A program made the translations under genes and the position numbers. A DNA stretch of 64,000 nt, from NCBI GenBank assembly GCA_023105745.1, contig JALGQZ010000001.1:60861937-60925936 (forward strand). Direction: 5' to 3'. Below the pieces are notes generated by a model, which did no database searches, had not been told where the DNA came from, and saw only the letters and a list, made by a program, of their open reading frames with translations. This document shows positions 23,312 to 33,442 of the stretch, in pieces. The DNA is from Austropuccinia psidii. Its lineage: Eukaryota > Basidiomycota > Pucciniomycetes > Pucciniales > Sphaerophragmiaceae. How positions within the stretch are numbered: position 1 is the first letter of the stretch; the number at the start of each line of letters is the position of its first letter.

Positions 23312-24261
23312 AAGGGCTTCTCTTGATTTTGGGCTTGCTGGGTATGCAGGCCTTCTCAAGAGTGGTATATAAGGTCCTTCAATGTCCAAAATAATGTCAA
23401 CTTCATGACCAACAATTTCCCCCAGTGGTTCTTTATTTTATTCAAAGGCTTCTTTGTGGTCATTTGAAAGGGTAGAGAGCTCATTTCCCTGCTTATCAGT
23501 AAGATGAATACTTACTTCAGCTTCATTCAACTGTTCAGACTTGAATTTCTCTAGCTCTATGGTGACTGGTGATACTTTGTTTATAGTAATCTGTCTTTCA
23601 AAGGTAAAGAGGCAGACTTTTGATGATTACTGTCCCCAATAGTAAAGTATCTGTCTTTATTATTATGTAAATCAATGCCATACATGATTAAGTAATCATT
23701 TCCCAAAAGAAAATGGGTACTAGAGCAGTTTTTCATAAATGAAAATTCAACAGTAATTCTTAAATCTCCATTGCTATGTGGAAATATGACAGTATTTTCA
23801 AATATGCCCAATGTATTAATTTGATTCCTGGCACTGTTGAGTTTTAGGCCATCAATTGGTAATAATCTATCTTCAAGATTTGGTACACAGTTCTTAAGAA
23901 ATAATTTTCCAACACAAGAGCAAAAGGCTCCTGGGTCAAGTAAACACTTAGTGGGTTTGCTATCAATTGCCACTTCTGTTATACAGGAATTACCAGCTGT
24001 ATAGCCTTTTCCCCTGTTTGGTTTGGTTTTCATGAGCCATGCATCTTGGATTTTTGACAAATCAAGTTGACTATTTCTCAATTGTGGCAAGTGGGAATAA
24101 GGCTTCATGATGTCAAATGTGACATTGATATTTTCTATATCCTTTGAAGATTTGGAAAATATTGATGATTTATCATGTGAGTTTTCTTCATTTACATCAT
24201 CTTTTTCAACATAAGGCTCTTTCTCAATGTTAATTTCATTTATTTTTCTTCTTTTGGGCAT
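23312..24261 (-). pseudogene. Protease and start of RT of element E
   Basis: The minus-strand frame 24261-23581 encodes an acidic spacer, then the protease with D-P-G (23937-23929) and the LLGNDYLIMYGIDLHNNKDR strand. It then frameshifts; homology to element A continues to 23312 (RT N-terminus). The D-P-G matches elements A and C but not B or D. Confidence 0.8.
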
Positions 24262-26582
24262 GTATTAGCTAAATGTGTGATTTTTTGTCAAATTAGCACT
24301 TTCTGATTACATCTGCAGATTTATACTTCATATTATTAGAGTGTTTTTGGTATTTATGTCTACAGAGTCTTTCCAAAGTGTATTAAGCCTTGTTTTGGGA
24401 TTTACCCTACTAGAGCCAATTCTGGTTCTGGTGGTTCCTTCTTCTAATAAATTTGTAATATCTTCTGCTGAAGATTTTTCAGTAGTCCTACTTTTGAAAG
24501 CATGCTCTAAGTCACCCCCACACTGTCTTAGAATTTTTCTGTGAATCATAAATTCTGACATGTCAGGATATAATTCTGTTAATCTGTCTTTCTGTTGGCA
24601 AATCCATGGTAAAGATTTGTCTTTTGCAGCATCAAATTTAGCAGATCAAAAGGATTTTTCCACCTTAAATCTCCAAGCATCATTTCCCCATTTATTAATG
24701 ATTTGTGTTTTCCACCAAGTAAAACTTTGGTGTACGTGTTCCTGTCTTACTTTGATATACCATCTATGAGCTGATTTGGTAAACAAGGTGTTAAATATTT
24801 CTATTACCAATCTGGATGGTAATTCAAAATCTTCTTTAATCATTTCAATACCTCTGATGAATTTCATATGGTCATATTCTCATTCACCACTGAAGTGAGG
24901 CCATTCTTTGAAGAGTGCTTGGTGCATTGATGGTTCCAAATCATGGAAAGAGGTGGAAACTTAATTATTTAATTGTGAATTTTCTATATTCAATACTTGT
25001 GGGTTGGAATCTCATATACCTGCATTTTGATTCAGAGGTGTAGACATTTTTGGTAAGGTGTGCAGTAATTGTTCACTATCATTCATATTACTGGTGCTAC
25101 ACCTTTTGTACTTTCTGAATTCATGTTGAAAACCCTGTATTTAACTTCTTAATTCAATCCAATAAATGTCTTTTTCAATTGTCATCTCTTTCCATAATTC
25201 AGTTCTTCTAGTTTCATCAGAAATGACTTGATCCAATTTCATTGTTAATTTTGGTAATTGCTCTTTTGAGGTGTCAAAATACTTTTTCAAGGCAATTGTG
25301 TATGCCTTTACTTCAGTAAATGAATGTGAGATATCATGAAGGACTTTCTTATCATCTTCTTTGATAATATTTATGGCTTGTTTTATTCTTGTTTCAATTA
25401 TGTCATCAAGATTGAATTTGGAATATTTATCTGTAAATTCTTTTATAATTTTACATTGTTAATTTATCTTATTACCAAATGAACTGTCATTATTTGAAGC
25501 TTCAATTGTTCTTAAAACTATCTCAAAGCACATAAGTGTTTCATTGATTTGTCTCAAAATTAGATTATCTGTCTTAATATTATTGAAAATTGATTAATTC
25601 TTTATCAGAAATATGACTTTTCACATCATTTATAGCTATATACAAGTTTGGAATGCCATCCAGAAATTCAGAAATTATTTCTGATATTTTAATCTGGATT
25701 ACTTGTTTTCTCTGTAATTCCATCATTGTTCTGACCATCTGAAACACATTTTCTATGGCATCCTTCTGAATATTTGGGATTCTGTAGCCCTGGCTGTATG
25801 GTTTTCTGGCTGGTTCCTTGCCTTTGCCCTTGTTCTGAGTCTGTGACTGCTTTTTCACATTGGAATTGCAGCTTCTGGCTATTGGGGCTGCACTTGTTTG
25901 GGTGGTGGAGAGTTGTTTTTCCTCCATTATGATGTTAGAAGGATCATTTTTTTCTTTTCAATAAATGGATGCCATCCATTGAGTAACTTGCAAGTGTTGG
26001 GATGGCCCAGAAATTTTCTCCCAGTCAGGTAAGAATTAATGCAGTTTTTCCACAGATATGCAAGTATCTGGTAATCTTTGTGCTGAAAGCCATTGCTGTA
26101 AGCCATCTGTCTGGCTTGCTAAATTTCCACAAAAGCTTCTTGTGGAGGCTTCAGCTCTGTTTGAAGGTAAAACAGTGTTATAAGCTTCAGAATGGCATAA
26201 TTTGGCAATGTGGGATTCATTCACTTCCCCTTGTCCTTCTGTAGCTGATTGGTTTCTGCCATAATCATGTCTATAGCCTTTTTGGGAGGTGCTTGATGGG
26301 TTATAGCTTTCTCCTGATCTGGTTGGAGGCTTAATTATGATTGAAAAAGGCTTAAAATAGCATTTTTACATCAAAAAATACTACTATTGGCCAAATTCTT
26401 TGCTTTTTGGAGGGTATTACCTATGTCCAAGTTGATTCATTCAAAAAAAATTGGCTCTGCTTTTTTCTTCTTGGATATAATAGCTGTGCTATTATGATCA
26501 GAATTGACAGTACTTGCAGGGATAATACCAGTAACTATGTATGCAGTTTCAATGTTTTCTTGTCCTACCATGTTGTCAGACA
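24262..26582 (-). pseudogene. Degenerate ORF1 and gag of element E
   Basis: Contains ORF1 pieces: exon start after ATTTTTAG at 26582, ATG at 26571-26569, and the conserved YRIPNIQKDAIENVFQMVR at about 25770. Gag pieces include the capsid segment near 24646-24900 and SEFMIHRKILRQCGGDLEHA at 24561-24480; the zinc knuckle region is damaged near 24262-24310. In this copy one extra base between the ORF1 C-terminus and the next Gag segment puts them in a single frame, unlike A and C. Confidence 0.7.
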
Positions 26583-26627
26583 CTAAAAATTAGGTCACAG
26601 GTAAAATATCATGGCTGGGCCCCCAAA

Positions 26628-28419
26628 TGTAATGTGTTGATATCAAACTTTGATTAAAAATAAATTACCTTTCCTGTCCTCAAAATTTGTATAAGTGACG
26701 ATTCAATTAAAAAGTGGAAAATTTAAGAATTTAAAGAGAAAAAACACCAAAAAAAATTTTAACTTTATAAGTATAGAAAAATAATATTATAAAGATTTAT
26801 TGTTTTACCAAAAATATAAATTTATCCAAAAATACTCTACAAGAGATATTTAAAGCTACAAAAGAAATTTCTTCAAGGGAAATTTCAATTGGAATTAATG
26901 GATCAAAGAACTTCAGGGAATTGATATAAGAGCAAATTCTCTAAAAGAATTCTTGAAGAGAAAACATGCCCAAAAGTTACCAGAGTGAATTTGGAAACAA
27001 AGTGACAAAGCTAACAGTGATGAAAGATGCTTTAATTCACTTATGAGGTGGTTCAAGGGTAAAAATGATTATAATACTTTTATCACATGGTTCAAAGCTT
27101 TAAAATCATATAGAAACTTTAGCTGTAATCTTTTATTGATTTTTCAACATTTTTTAAACTAATTATGAAAGGAAAAGATTCTAATATGAAGCAAAAAGTG
27201 GGTCAAAGAAGACATTCTTTTATAGCCACCAATTTTCTTACTAAAAAAGTAAAATTCACACTTACCAGTGATAAAGAGTACTCTTTAAACAGAAAATCCA
27301 ATTATGAAAGCACTGAACCCTGTTTTGGACCAAAAAAGGGCTGGTTTTAGCCATTTTTTGCTATTTTCAGCCATTTTAGACCCTTAAATAAGCCATTTCT
27401 ATAGTAATACCTGGCTTCAAGCCTTCAAACCACGTAAGAATGTGTTTAAGAGACTTCAAAACCAGTTAAACTGTTTTTACTAAGATTGTTTTAACTTAAG
27501 GGTAGTTTTACCCTCTTGGCAACAGTTGAAACTGCCCTGGTTGGTATCAAAGCCTCATCATCAATTGAGTCACATACCCTGTGAGTCAATTACAGGCCAA
27601 AAGTGATGAAAGTTTGCATTAATTTTGATAACCCATTCCTTTCAGAAAGGAATTTGGGGGAGTCTTGCACCCTTGGAGCCAAGATTCCTTTTCCCCCCCA
27701 GAATTAATCTTTCCAATTTATCTTTTCTTTAATTACTAATCATGTTCTATAGTTGTAATTAACATATGTAATTAAATTGAGTTTTACAGTACACACCATT
27801 AATAATTGATACCTCATATGTAAATCAAGGTTCACTTATGTAATATATGTGCACATTTTGACATTTCAATGTAAAATACTTCAATTCCTCATAACTTCTA
27901 AATTACACACCACACCTTGATTTTAACACAAAAATTGAGGGTTAACACCCCATGTGGTGTGAATTAAATTATAGTTTTGAGTATTTTCAATTTTCATATA
28001 GAAAATACTAAAAACTTAATTTAAGCATATTAAGAGTTGAGTTACAGAAATTTCACCCAAAGGTAACCCCACCTTATGTTTTATGAGGAACCCAATGGTG
28101 AAATAATTTTCATAAGCTTATTTATTGGAAAAAAAGCTATAATATGTTTTGTTTAACTTTTTTCTAAAAAAAATTAATTTTCATATTTTTGTTGGCAATT
28201 TATTTTTACTTAATTTTTTGAAGTAAAAACGTGTTTTCAATTTTAAATTTCAATGTAATTTTAATTTTAAATTATAATTATAACTTTAATTTTATTTATG
28301 AATTTCATGTTTATATTTTACTTTTTTTTATAATATAAATACATTTATTTATTTATAATTATAATATGATTTTTTATTTGTGGTCTTTCAGGTATATAAA
28401 AATACCTCCAAGGCTCACA
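26628..28419 (-). repeat. 5' LTR of element E (LTR-1 family, diverged)
   Basis: A 1792-bp minus-strand LTR (TGTAATGTG...GGCTCACA on the plus strand). The primer-binding site (CATGGCTGGGCCCCCAAA on the plus strand) adjoins it at 26610-26627. It is clearly more diverged from the A copy than the solo LTR at 18184 is. Confidence 0.88.
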
Positions 28420-28734
28420 AGGTATTTTTCTGTTATTCTTTATCCTTTATTATATAATGTTAGTTATTCATAAATAACATATTTAAATTTAAAGTTACTT
28501 CTAGTAAAATAATTTTACTATCATTATTATTATATCAGTAATAAACAATAATTATTCATAATAATAAATATTGGTAATACTATTATGTTTGAATTAATAT
28601 ATATTTATATGAGTATATATTATTTGTTATTATTTTTGATATTATTAGAGTGGTTTTCATTCAAAATAATAACAGAAATAGCACAATAATCAAACTAATA
28701 TTAATCTAAGTATTAGTTCCATAGTTTCACAGGG
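28420..28734. other. AT-rich spacer, no feature recognised
   Basis: Very AT-rich sequence between element E and an LTR-like remnant. I see no coding potential or repeat structure. Confidence 0.5.
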
Positions 28735-29480
28735 GCTCTTCTAAGTGAAGAGAGCCTGGAATTCACTTTCAGAGGGCTCATAATTGATGAGAGAACACAC
28801 TTAAATAGTGTAAATGATATAAGATTGCTATTCATAAATGAATAAGAAAAGCAGTAAAAATAATAAAGATTATGAAATACAGGAGCCAACCACAAATAAG
28901 CCCAAGTCCACTGTTTCAACCTGTAAGAATGAAAGAGAGGGGTTAATAAGCATATGGGCACCACAGCTCTACTTCACAGGTGAGAAAAGATGAAAACCTT
29001 GACTTAATACTTATAAATAGAATATTAAAATAAAATAATAATAAGTTATTTATTAAATGATAAATCCAATACATTAATTAACTGGGGAAAAGTCGATAGA
29101 GGGAGGAAGAGGGGCTGGTATATGTGAGAATCCACCAGCCCTGATCCAAAGAGTGAATTTTCTTGAGAAGAATCTTTGATTGAATTGATTTGGATAATAC
29201 AGCGCCTGTATGGGTATACAAGGTCTGTAAAAGTGGTGTGGTGAATTTTTGTGATCATACAGCTTCAGGCTTGTGATTTAAAAACTTTATTTGGTGAATC
29301 CAGCCTGTACAAGCAGTGACAGGATGTATTGGTTAATCTAACTGTATGAGTGTTTCAAATGAAGATTTCTGAAACTGGATACCCATACACAGCAAGGATT
29401 TTCTAGTTTGGTTGGTTTGAGTGGCTATAAGGTTGCAACACCCTTTACCCCAAATGATGGCTGTGACACATAGTCAAATC
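28735..29480 (+). repeat. LTR-F-like remnant (right edge approximate)
   Basis: Starts TTTCACAGGGGCTCTTCTAAGTG and resembles 53436 onward. It shares GAGCCAACCACAAA, CCAAGTCCACTGTTTCAACCTG, AACTGGGGAAAAGTC and GGGGCTGGTATATGTGAGAA in the same order, and also resembles the minus strand of 56220-55800. No reading frame is shared. It is probably an LTR of a third family, but I could not define its 3' end or a target duplication. Confidence 0.5.
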
Positions 29481-30834
29481 TTTCAGTGAGCAAGTATAAT
29501 ATACCTTAATTGAAAAACTAACCCTAAATTATTGATTACTATTTTTCTAAATAAAACCAAATGTTTAGTGGATAACAGAACCAAAAAAAAATGGTTTCAA
29601 CCAAAATTGCTGGTGGTGGTGTCTACTGGAATAAGAAATAAAAATAGAGATGTATGTCAGTGAGTATCATATATTCAAAAAAACACTCACCATTTGATTT
29701 TTGAGAAGGTAATTTTTGCATGGATAACTGACCAAAAACAACTGAAAAGAGAAAAAAATTGATGAATAAAGAATGAACAGGTTTGTTGACAGAGCTGATG
29801 AGAGGAAAAAATATTAAAAAATGCACAGGTGTGTTGACAGAGGTGGGAAGATGCAAAAAAAGGTAGAAGAAAATTGTAACATGGACCCTTGGATGATTGT
29901 GGGGAGATCTTGTCTGATTTTTCTGTTTCCCACAGGGGTATTTGGATGCATATCAGAATTATGATTTTCCACAGATCAGTCAAAGACTGACTCCCCCCAT
30001 TTTAACCACTAAAATATGGTAATATAGATTCATCTCTCTTTGACATTCTGGGGCACTCCTCAGGTTTTCCCAGATTTATGCAAGATTGTATTTACTTGGG
30101 TTTACTGCACAGTATTTCTTTTGAAGTTGAACATCTACTTTTATTAAAATGAAAGGAGTTTTTTCCCTGGTTTTATCATAAAGTGTTGTATTAATTCAAA
30201 AAGGGGGTTGGTAAAAGAAAATAAGGGAACTGGTAAAAACATGTAAGCTCTTATGCATTTTTACCAAAATACTACATGTTTGTTAGTGAAAGTATAAAAT
30301 ACTTTTCATTTCTTCAATAAGGTTATTTTTATTGTTTTAACAAAACTCCAACTATTGTTTCAATACAATAACCCTTTTTCATAACATTATTTCCATTCTT
30401 TTAGTCCCACAGGGTGTACCCCCTCACTGGGAGTTTCCAAACATTTATTTTTTGCTTCCCCCACAAATCTTTTGCCTTAAGGAGGAAATTTGTGAAAGTT
30501 TCATGAATAAGAAAAATACATTTCTCATGTGTTTTTTTGGGTTTTGTCATGAACAACCCCTATTTAACCAGGGAATTTTTTATTCAAAATATGGCAAATC
30601 TTTTTCTTCAATAAAAAAATAAAGGAAATCCCCTTTTCAATTTTCTAAATGTGTCATGTAAGAAAAAGATAAAATACACTTTTGAAAAGATTCAGTGTGG
30701 TTGTTAACCCAACAAACCACAAAAAAACCCAAAAAAAAGCTTAAAAGCTTATGAAAAAATCTTGTTTGAGGTTTTTTCATAAAGAAAACAGCCCTTCTAC
30801 ATGTTTTGGCCATAATTTGGTAAAAACTTCAACA
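29481..30834. other. Non-coding DNA with a partial MITE-like unit
   Basis: No gene seen. From about 30205 (GGGGTTGGTAAAAGAAAATAAG) to about 30815 (TTTTGGCCATAATTTGGTAAAA) the sequence shares terminal and internal motifs with the inverted-repeat elements at 21903-22984 and 50355-51181. No matching end or duplication was found, so it may be a truncated member. Confidence 0.4.
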
Positions 30835-31043
30835 AGGCGTTTGCCCAGCCTGCAAAAAAGGCGTGCCGTGCCATTGATGGCCCCAAACGGCCGCCAAGGG
30901 CGCGCCCCATCTTCGAAACCCGTGGACCCTTGTTGACCGTGCGCGCGTGATGCCTTCCTCCCCTCTGCTTGGATCGATATCAATTTTTCCGTTGGGAACT
31001 TTTCATCAGCGATTCACATCTCCTTCATCCAAATCTATCTCAA
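30835..31043 (+). promoter_or_regulatory. CpG-rich upstream region of the GST-like gene
   Basis: An abrupt switch from AT-rich DNA to a GC- and CpG-rich stretch (GGCGTGCCGTGCC, GGCGCGCCCC, GTGCGCGCGTGATGCC) lies directly 5' of the gene island. CpG is nearly absent from the retrotransposons around it. It probably holds the promoter and 5' UTR. No TATA box was recognised. Confidence 0.5.
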
Positions 31044-32342
31044 ATGATCACCCATCATCAAAATCCTTCTGAATTCCATCCCAATCATAATCTCAGCAGC
31101 ATTTCAAGCTCCCTAAATTCCTCCCAACTTGTCTTGGTTGCTGATAAATGTAATTATCTCTTCCTTCGATCCCTGCTTCCATCCGAGAAAGAAAAATTAA
31201 ATTGATTCATTTCTATTTTTTTGATTCTCTTGTAGCTTCTCCTTTCTCCCAACGGGTCGTGATTGCTCTGAAAAATAGAAAGATTGATTATGATTATCAA
31301 GTTAATCTTTTTTATTTTATTTTTCCAATCCAGATCTTATTTCTTTCCTCGTTTTGATTCTTGATCAATATTTTTTCATCGTTAATAAGGAAGCAACTCA
31401 TACTCAAAAAGCAATCGATAAAACAGCATCAAATCCAACTCAATACTTGCCTTTTCTAATCTATCATAACCAAATCGTCTTAGGTGGGAGTGTCAACTTA
31501 ATTCAATTCTTAGAAGAAGGTAATCAAATTGTCTTTCATAACTTGTTCTTGATTGAATTTCACTCATTTCGTCTTTTTTTAATTCAAATCATTCATTAGC
31601 TTATCCAGATCATCTTCCCCATTTGCTTTCTTCCGATCCAATCCAACGATCTCATCAAAGACTTTGGTCTGATTATATTAGGCAATATGCAGTCCCTTTA
31701 TTTTTAAAGTGAGTTTTTTGTCTCTGAAATACAAATAAAACTAAATTCTATGAAGTTGAATCTTGATTTTATTATGATCCTAGGACTATGAGAGCTCGAT
31801 TGAATTCTTACAAATCTGATAGTACAATCCTTGCTGGCCTTGGAAAAGTTCTCAGCACTTATGGTCAAGCCGTAAATCGTCAAGCTTTTAACTTGTCTAC
31901 TTTTCAAATTCTTATCACATTCCTCCCTACAAAAAATATCAACTTACAGGTTCCTAATAAAACTTTCAAATCTTTATTAAACAATCAAAAATCTTAAATA
32001 ATAATTTCCAAAATCCCTTTTTTTATGAACCATTTCGACGCTTCTGGCTAGTGCTTAGGACCTTTTTTTGCTGGTGATCAACTCACTCTACCCGATATAC
32101 TCATCGCTCCATTTGTATTTCAGGCTAGATTCACTACTTTTCCAAAATTAGCTACTAAGGCTTCAAATCCAATCGATTCTAAAGCTGGTAAACGTTATCA
32201 AGAGTATGCTCAAAGCATATTAAATTGTCCAATTCTTAAAGAAATTCTGGTCAAAAATGACATCTCTCTTGAGGTTTGCATTCTTTTATCAAAAAGTGAT
32301 CCAATTTTCTCTCATGCTTTTAGGCTTAAAGAATCTTATTAA
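31044..32342 (+). CDS. Glutathione S-transferase-like protein (six exons)
   Basis: Spliced model: 31044-31149, 31236-31300, 31390-31519, 31600-31708, 31784-31878, 32059-32342. All five introns are GT-AG, phases agree, and the total is 789 nt (262 aa). After a ~27-residue Ser/Asn/His-rich leader comes a thioredoxin-fold N-terminal domain: SPFSQRVVIALKNRKIDYDY (equivalent of the omega-class CPF motif, with Ser for the catalytic Cys), then LPFLIYHNQIVLGGSVNLIQ and FLEEAYPDHLPHLLSSDP. The helical C-terminal domain contains PFFAGDQLTLPDILIAPFV, the conserved N-capping/Asp motif of GSTs. It likely acts in glutathione-dependent conjugation or reduction in the cytosol, though the Cys-to-Ser change favours a transferase or structural role. 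The fifth intron (180 nt, donor GTCAAG) is the weakest call. Instead of ending at 32342 it may splice into the next ORF. Confidence 0.75.
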
Positions 32343-32409
32343 AAAAAGTCTTTCAATTTACTTCCCTTAACGACTAATTTCACTGTGAGCTTATCTTCAA
32401 ATAATCTAG

Positions 32410-33339
32410 CATTTTCAACTTCAAACTCAGCCAATCCTTCCACCTTCACCAACCCTCGCAAGTCTTCCTTCAGAAATTATCACCCAAATAATCAATGAAA
32501 TCGGGGATTATGAACTTGCTGAAACTTTGGGTCTACCTCATCATGTCCCCATTACTTCTGCTTGGGACGAATTAGCAACGCCGCTTGATCGTGCAATCCT
32601 TTCTTCCCGCCTGTCTCAAGTCGTTCACATTTATTCCGTCGAACGTCAAGTAAGATTTTCAACTTGGGGTGCCCGTGTTATGGTCCGATTCGGCTACATT
32701 GAAATATTGGATTATCTTTTTTCTGTCGAACCAAATCAATTGCGCCAACTTTGCAATTATCTCCTACCTGATGTCGCCTCAGCGTGGGGTCGTGTCAAGG
32801 TTTTAGAATGGGCTCTTCAAGGCGGTTTTGGAATCCCCGACAATGCCAGCGAAACTGCCATTAATGAGGCAACAGCAAATGGTCATCTTGCAACCCTAGA
32901 ATGGTGGAAAAACTCTGGCTTACCCTTAACAATAGGTAATGTAATGGATTATGCAAGTCAAGAGGGTACAACAGTCTCCTTGGAGTGGTGGGCTCAAAGC
33001 GGATTAGAGGGAAAATATAGTCGTCTGGCATTACTTTATGCTTCTAATCAGGGTAACATCAAAGTATTAGATTGGTGGCTCAATTCTGGCTTACAATTAG
33101 TATATGACAAAGAGGTCTTAATTGGAGCTACAAAGCACGGAAAAGCAGAAAGTTTAGAATGGTGGTTACAAAGCGGATTATCGGTTCCTTATACGATCTT
33201 TGATATTGAAGAAGCAATTGAGGATTGCACTCATGCTCAGGACAAAGTTAACAATTGGTGGATGAAACAAGGTATTCGTCAAAAAGGTAGCGCTATCGAT
33301 TGGACTCATGTCCGAATACTGGGTAAAAATCAAAAGTAA
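32410..33339 (+). CDS. Ankyrin-like WW-SGL repeat protein (5' end unresolved)
   Basis: The frame opens at 32410 right after an acceptor-like AATAATCTAG and stays open for 309 codons. No ATG is present before residue ~95, so this is not a complete single-exon gene. An F-box-like start (LPSEIITQIINEIGDYEL) is followed by six or seven ~33-residue units such as GHLATLEWWKNSGLPLTIG, VSLEWWAQSGLEGKYS and IKVLDWWLNSGLQLVYDKE. The pattern is ankyrin-type helix pairs with an [LV][ED]WW..SGL signature, a type I know from predicted fungal proteins of unknown function. It probably mediates protein binding. CpG content and codon use match the GST-like exons and differ from the transposons. It may be the 3' part of one gene with the GST-like exons (phase-0 donor at 32274, phase-0 acceptor at 32409). 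Confidence 0.7.
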   Translation, partial: HFQLQTQPILPPSPTLASLPSEIITQIINEIGDYELAETLGLPHHVPITSAWDELATPLDRAILSSRLSQVVHIYSVERQVRFSTWGARVMVRFGYIEILDYLFSVEPNQLRQLCNYLLPDVASAWGRVKVLEWALQGGFGIPDNASETAINEATANGHLATLEWWKNSGLPLTIGNVMDYASQEGTTVSLEWWAQSGLEGKYSRLALLYASNQGNIKVLDWWLNSGLQLVYDKEVLIGATKHGKAESLEWWLQSGLSVPYTIFDIEEAIEDCTHAQDKVNNWWMKQGIRQKGSAIDWTHVRILGKNQK

Positions 33340-33436
33340 AAAACAAACTGGGAAATTCCACGATCGTACTGAGTCTTCAAGAAAAGTTGTAAAAAAAGGT
33401 GGGCAATCAAGACGTCCAGTATTTTGCGTAATAATC

Positions 33437-33442
33437 AATAAA
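33437..33442 (+). terminator. Polyadenylation signal AATAAA
   Basis: AATAAA about 100 bases after the stop of the repeat ORF, in an A-rich 3' region. It plausibly ends the transcript of the gene island. Confidence 0.4.

Larger units (their letters stand above)
23312..28419 (-). mobile_element. Element E: truncated, decayed gypsy element of the A/C family
   Basis: Minus-strand element: 5' LTR 28419-26628, primer-binding site, ORF1/gag, protease, and the first bases of RT, then an abrupt end at the 3' LTR boundary of element B. All of RT, RNase H, integrase and the 3' LTR are missing. Several stops and frameshifts show it is inactive. Confidence 0.88.
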
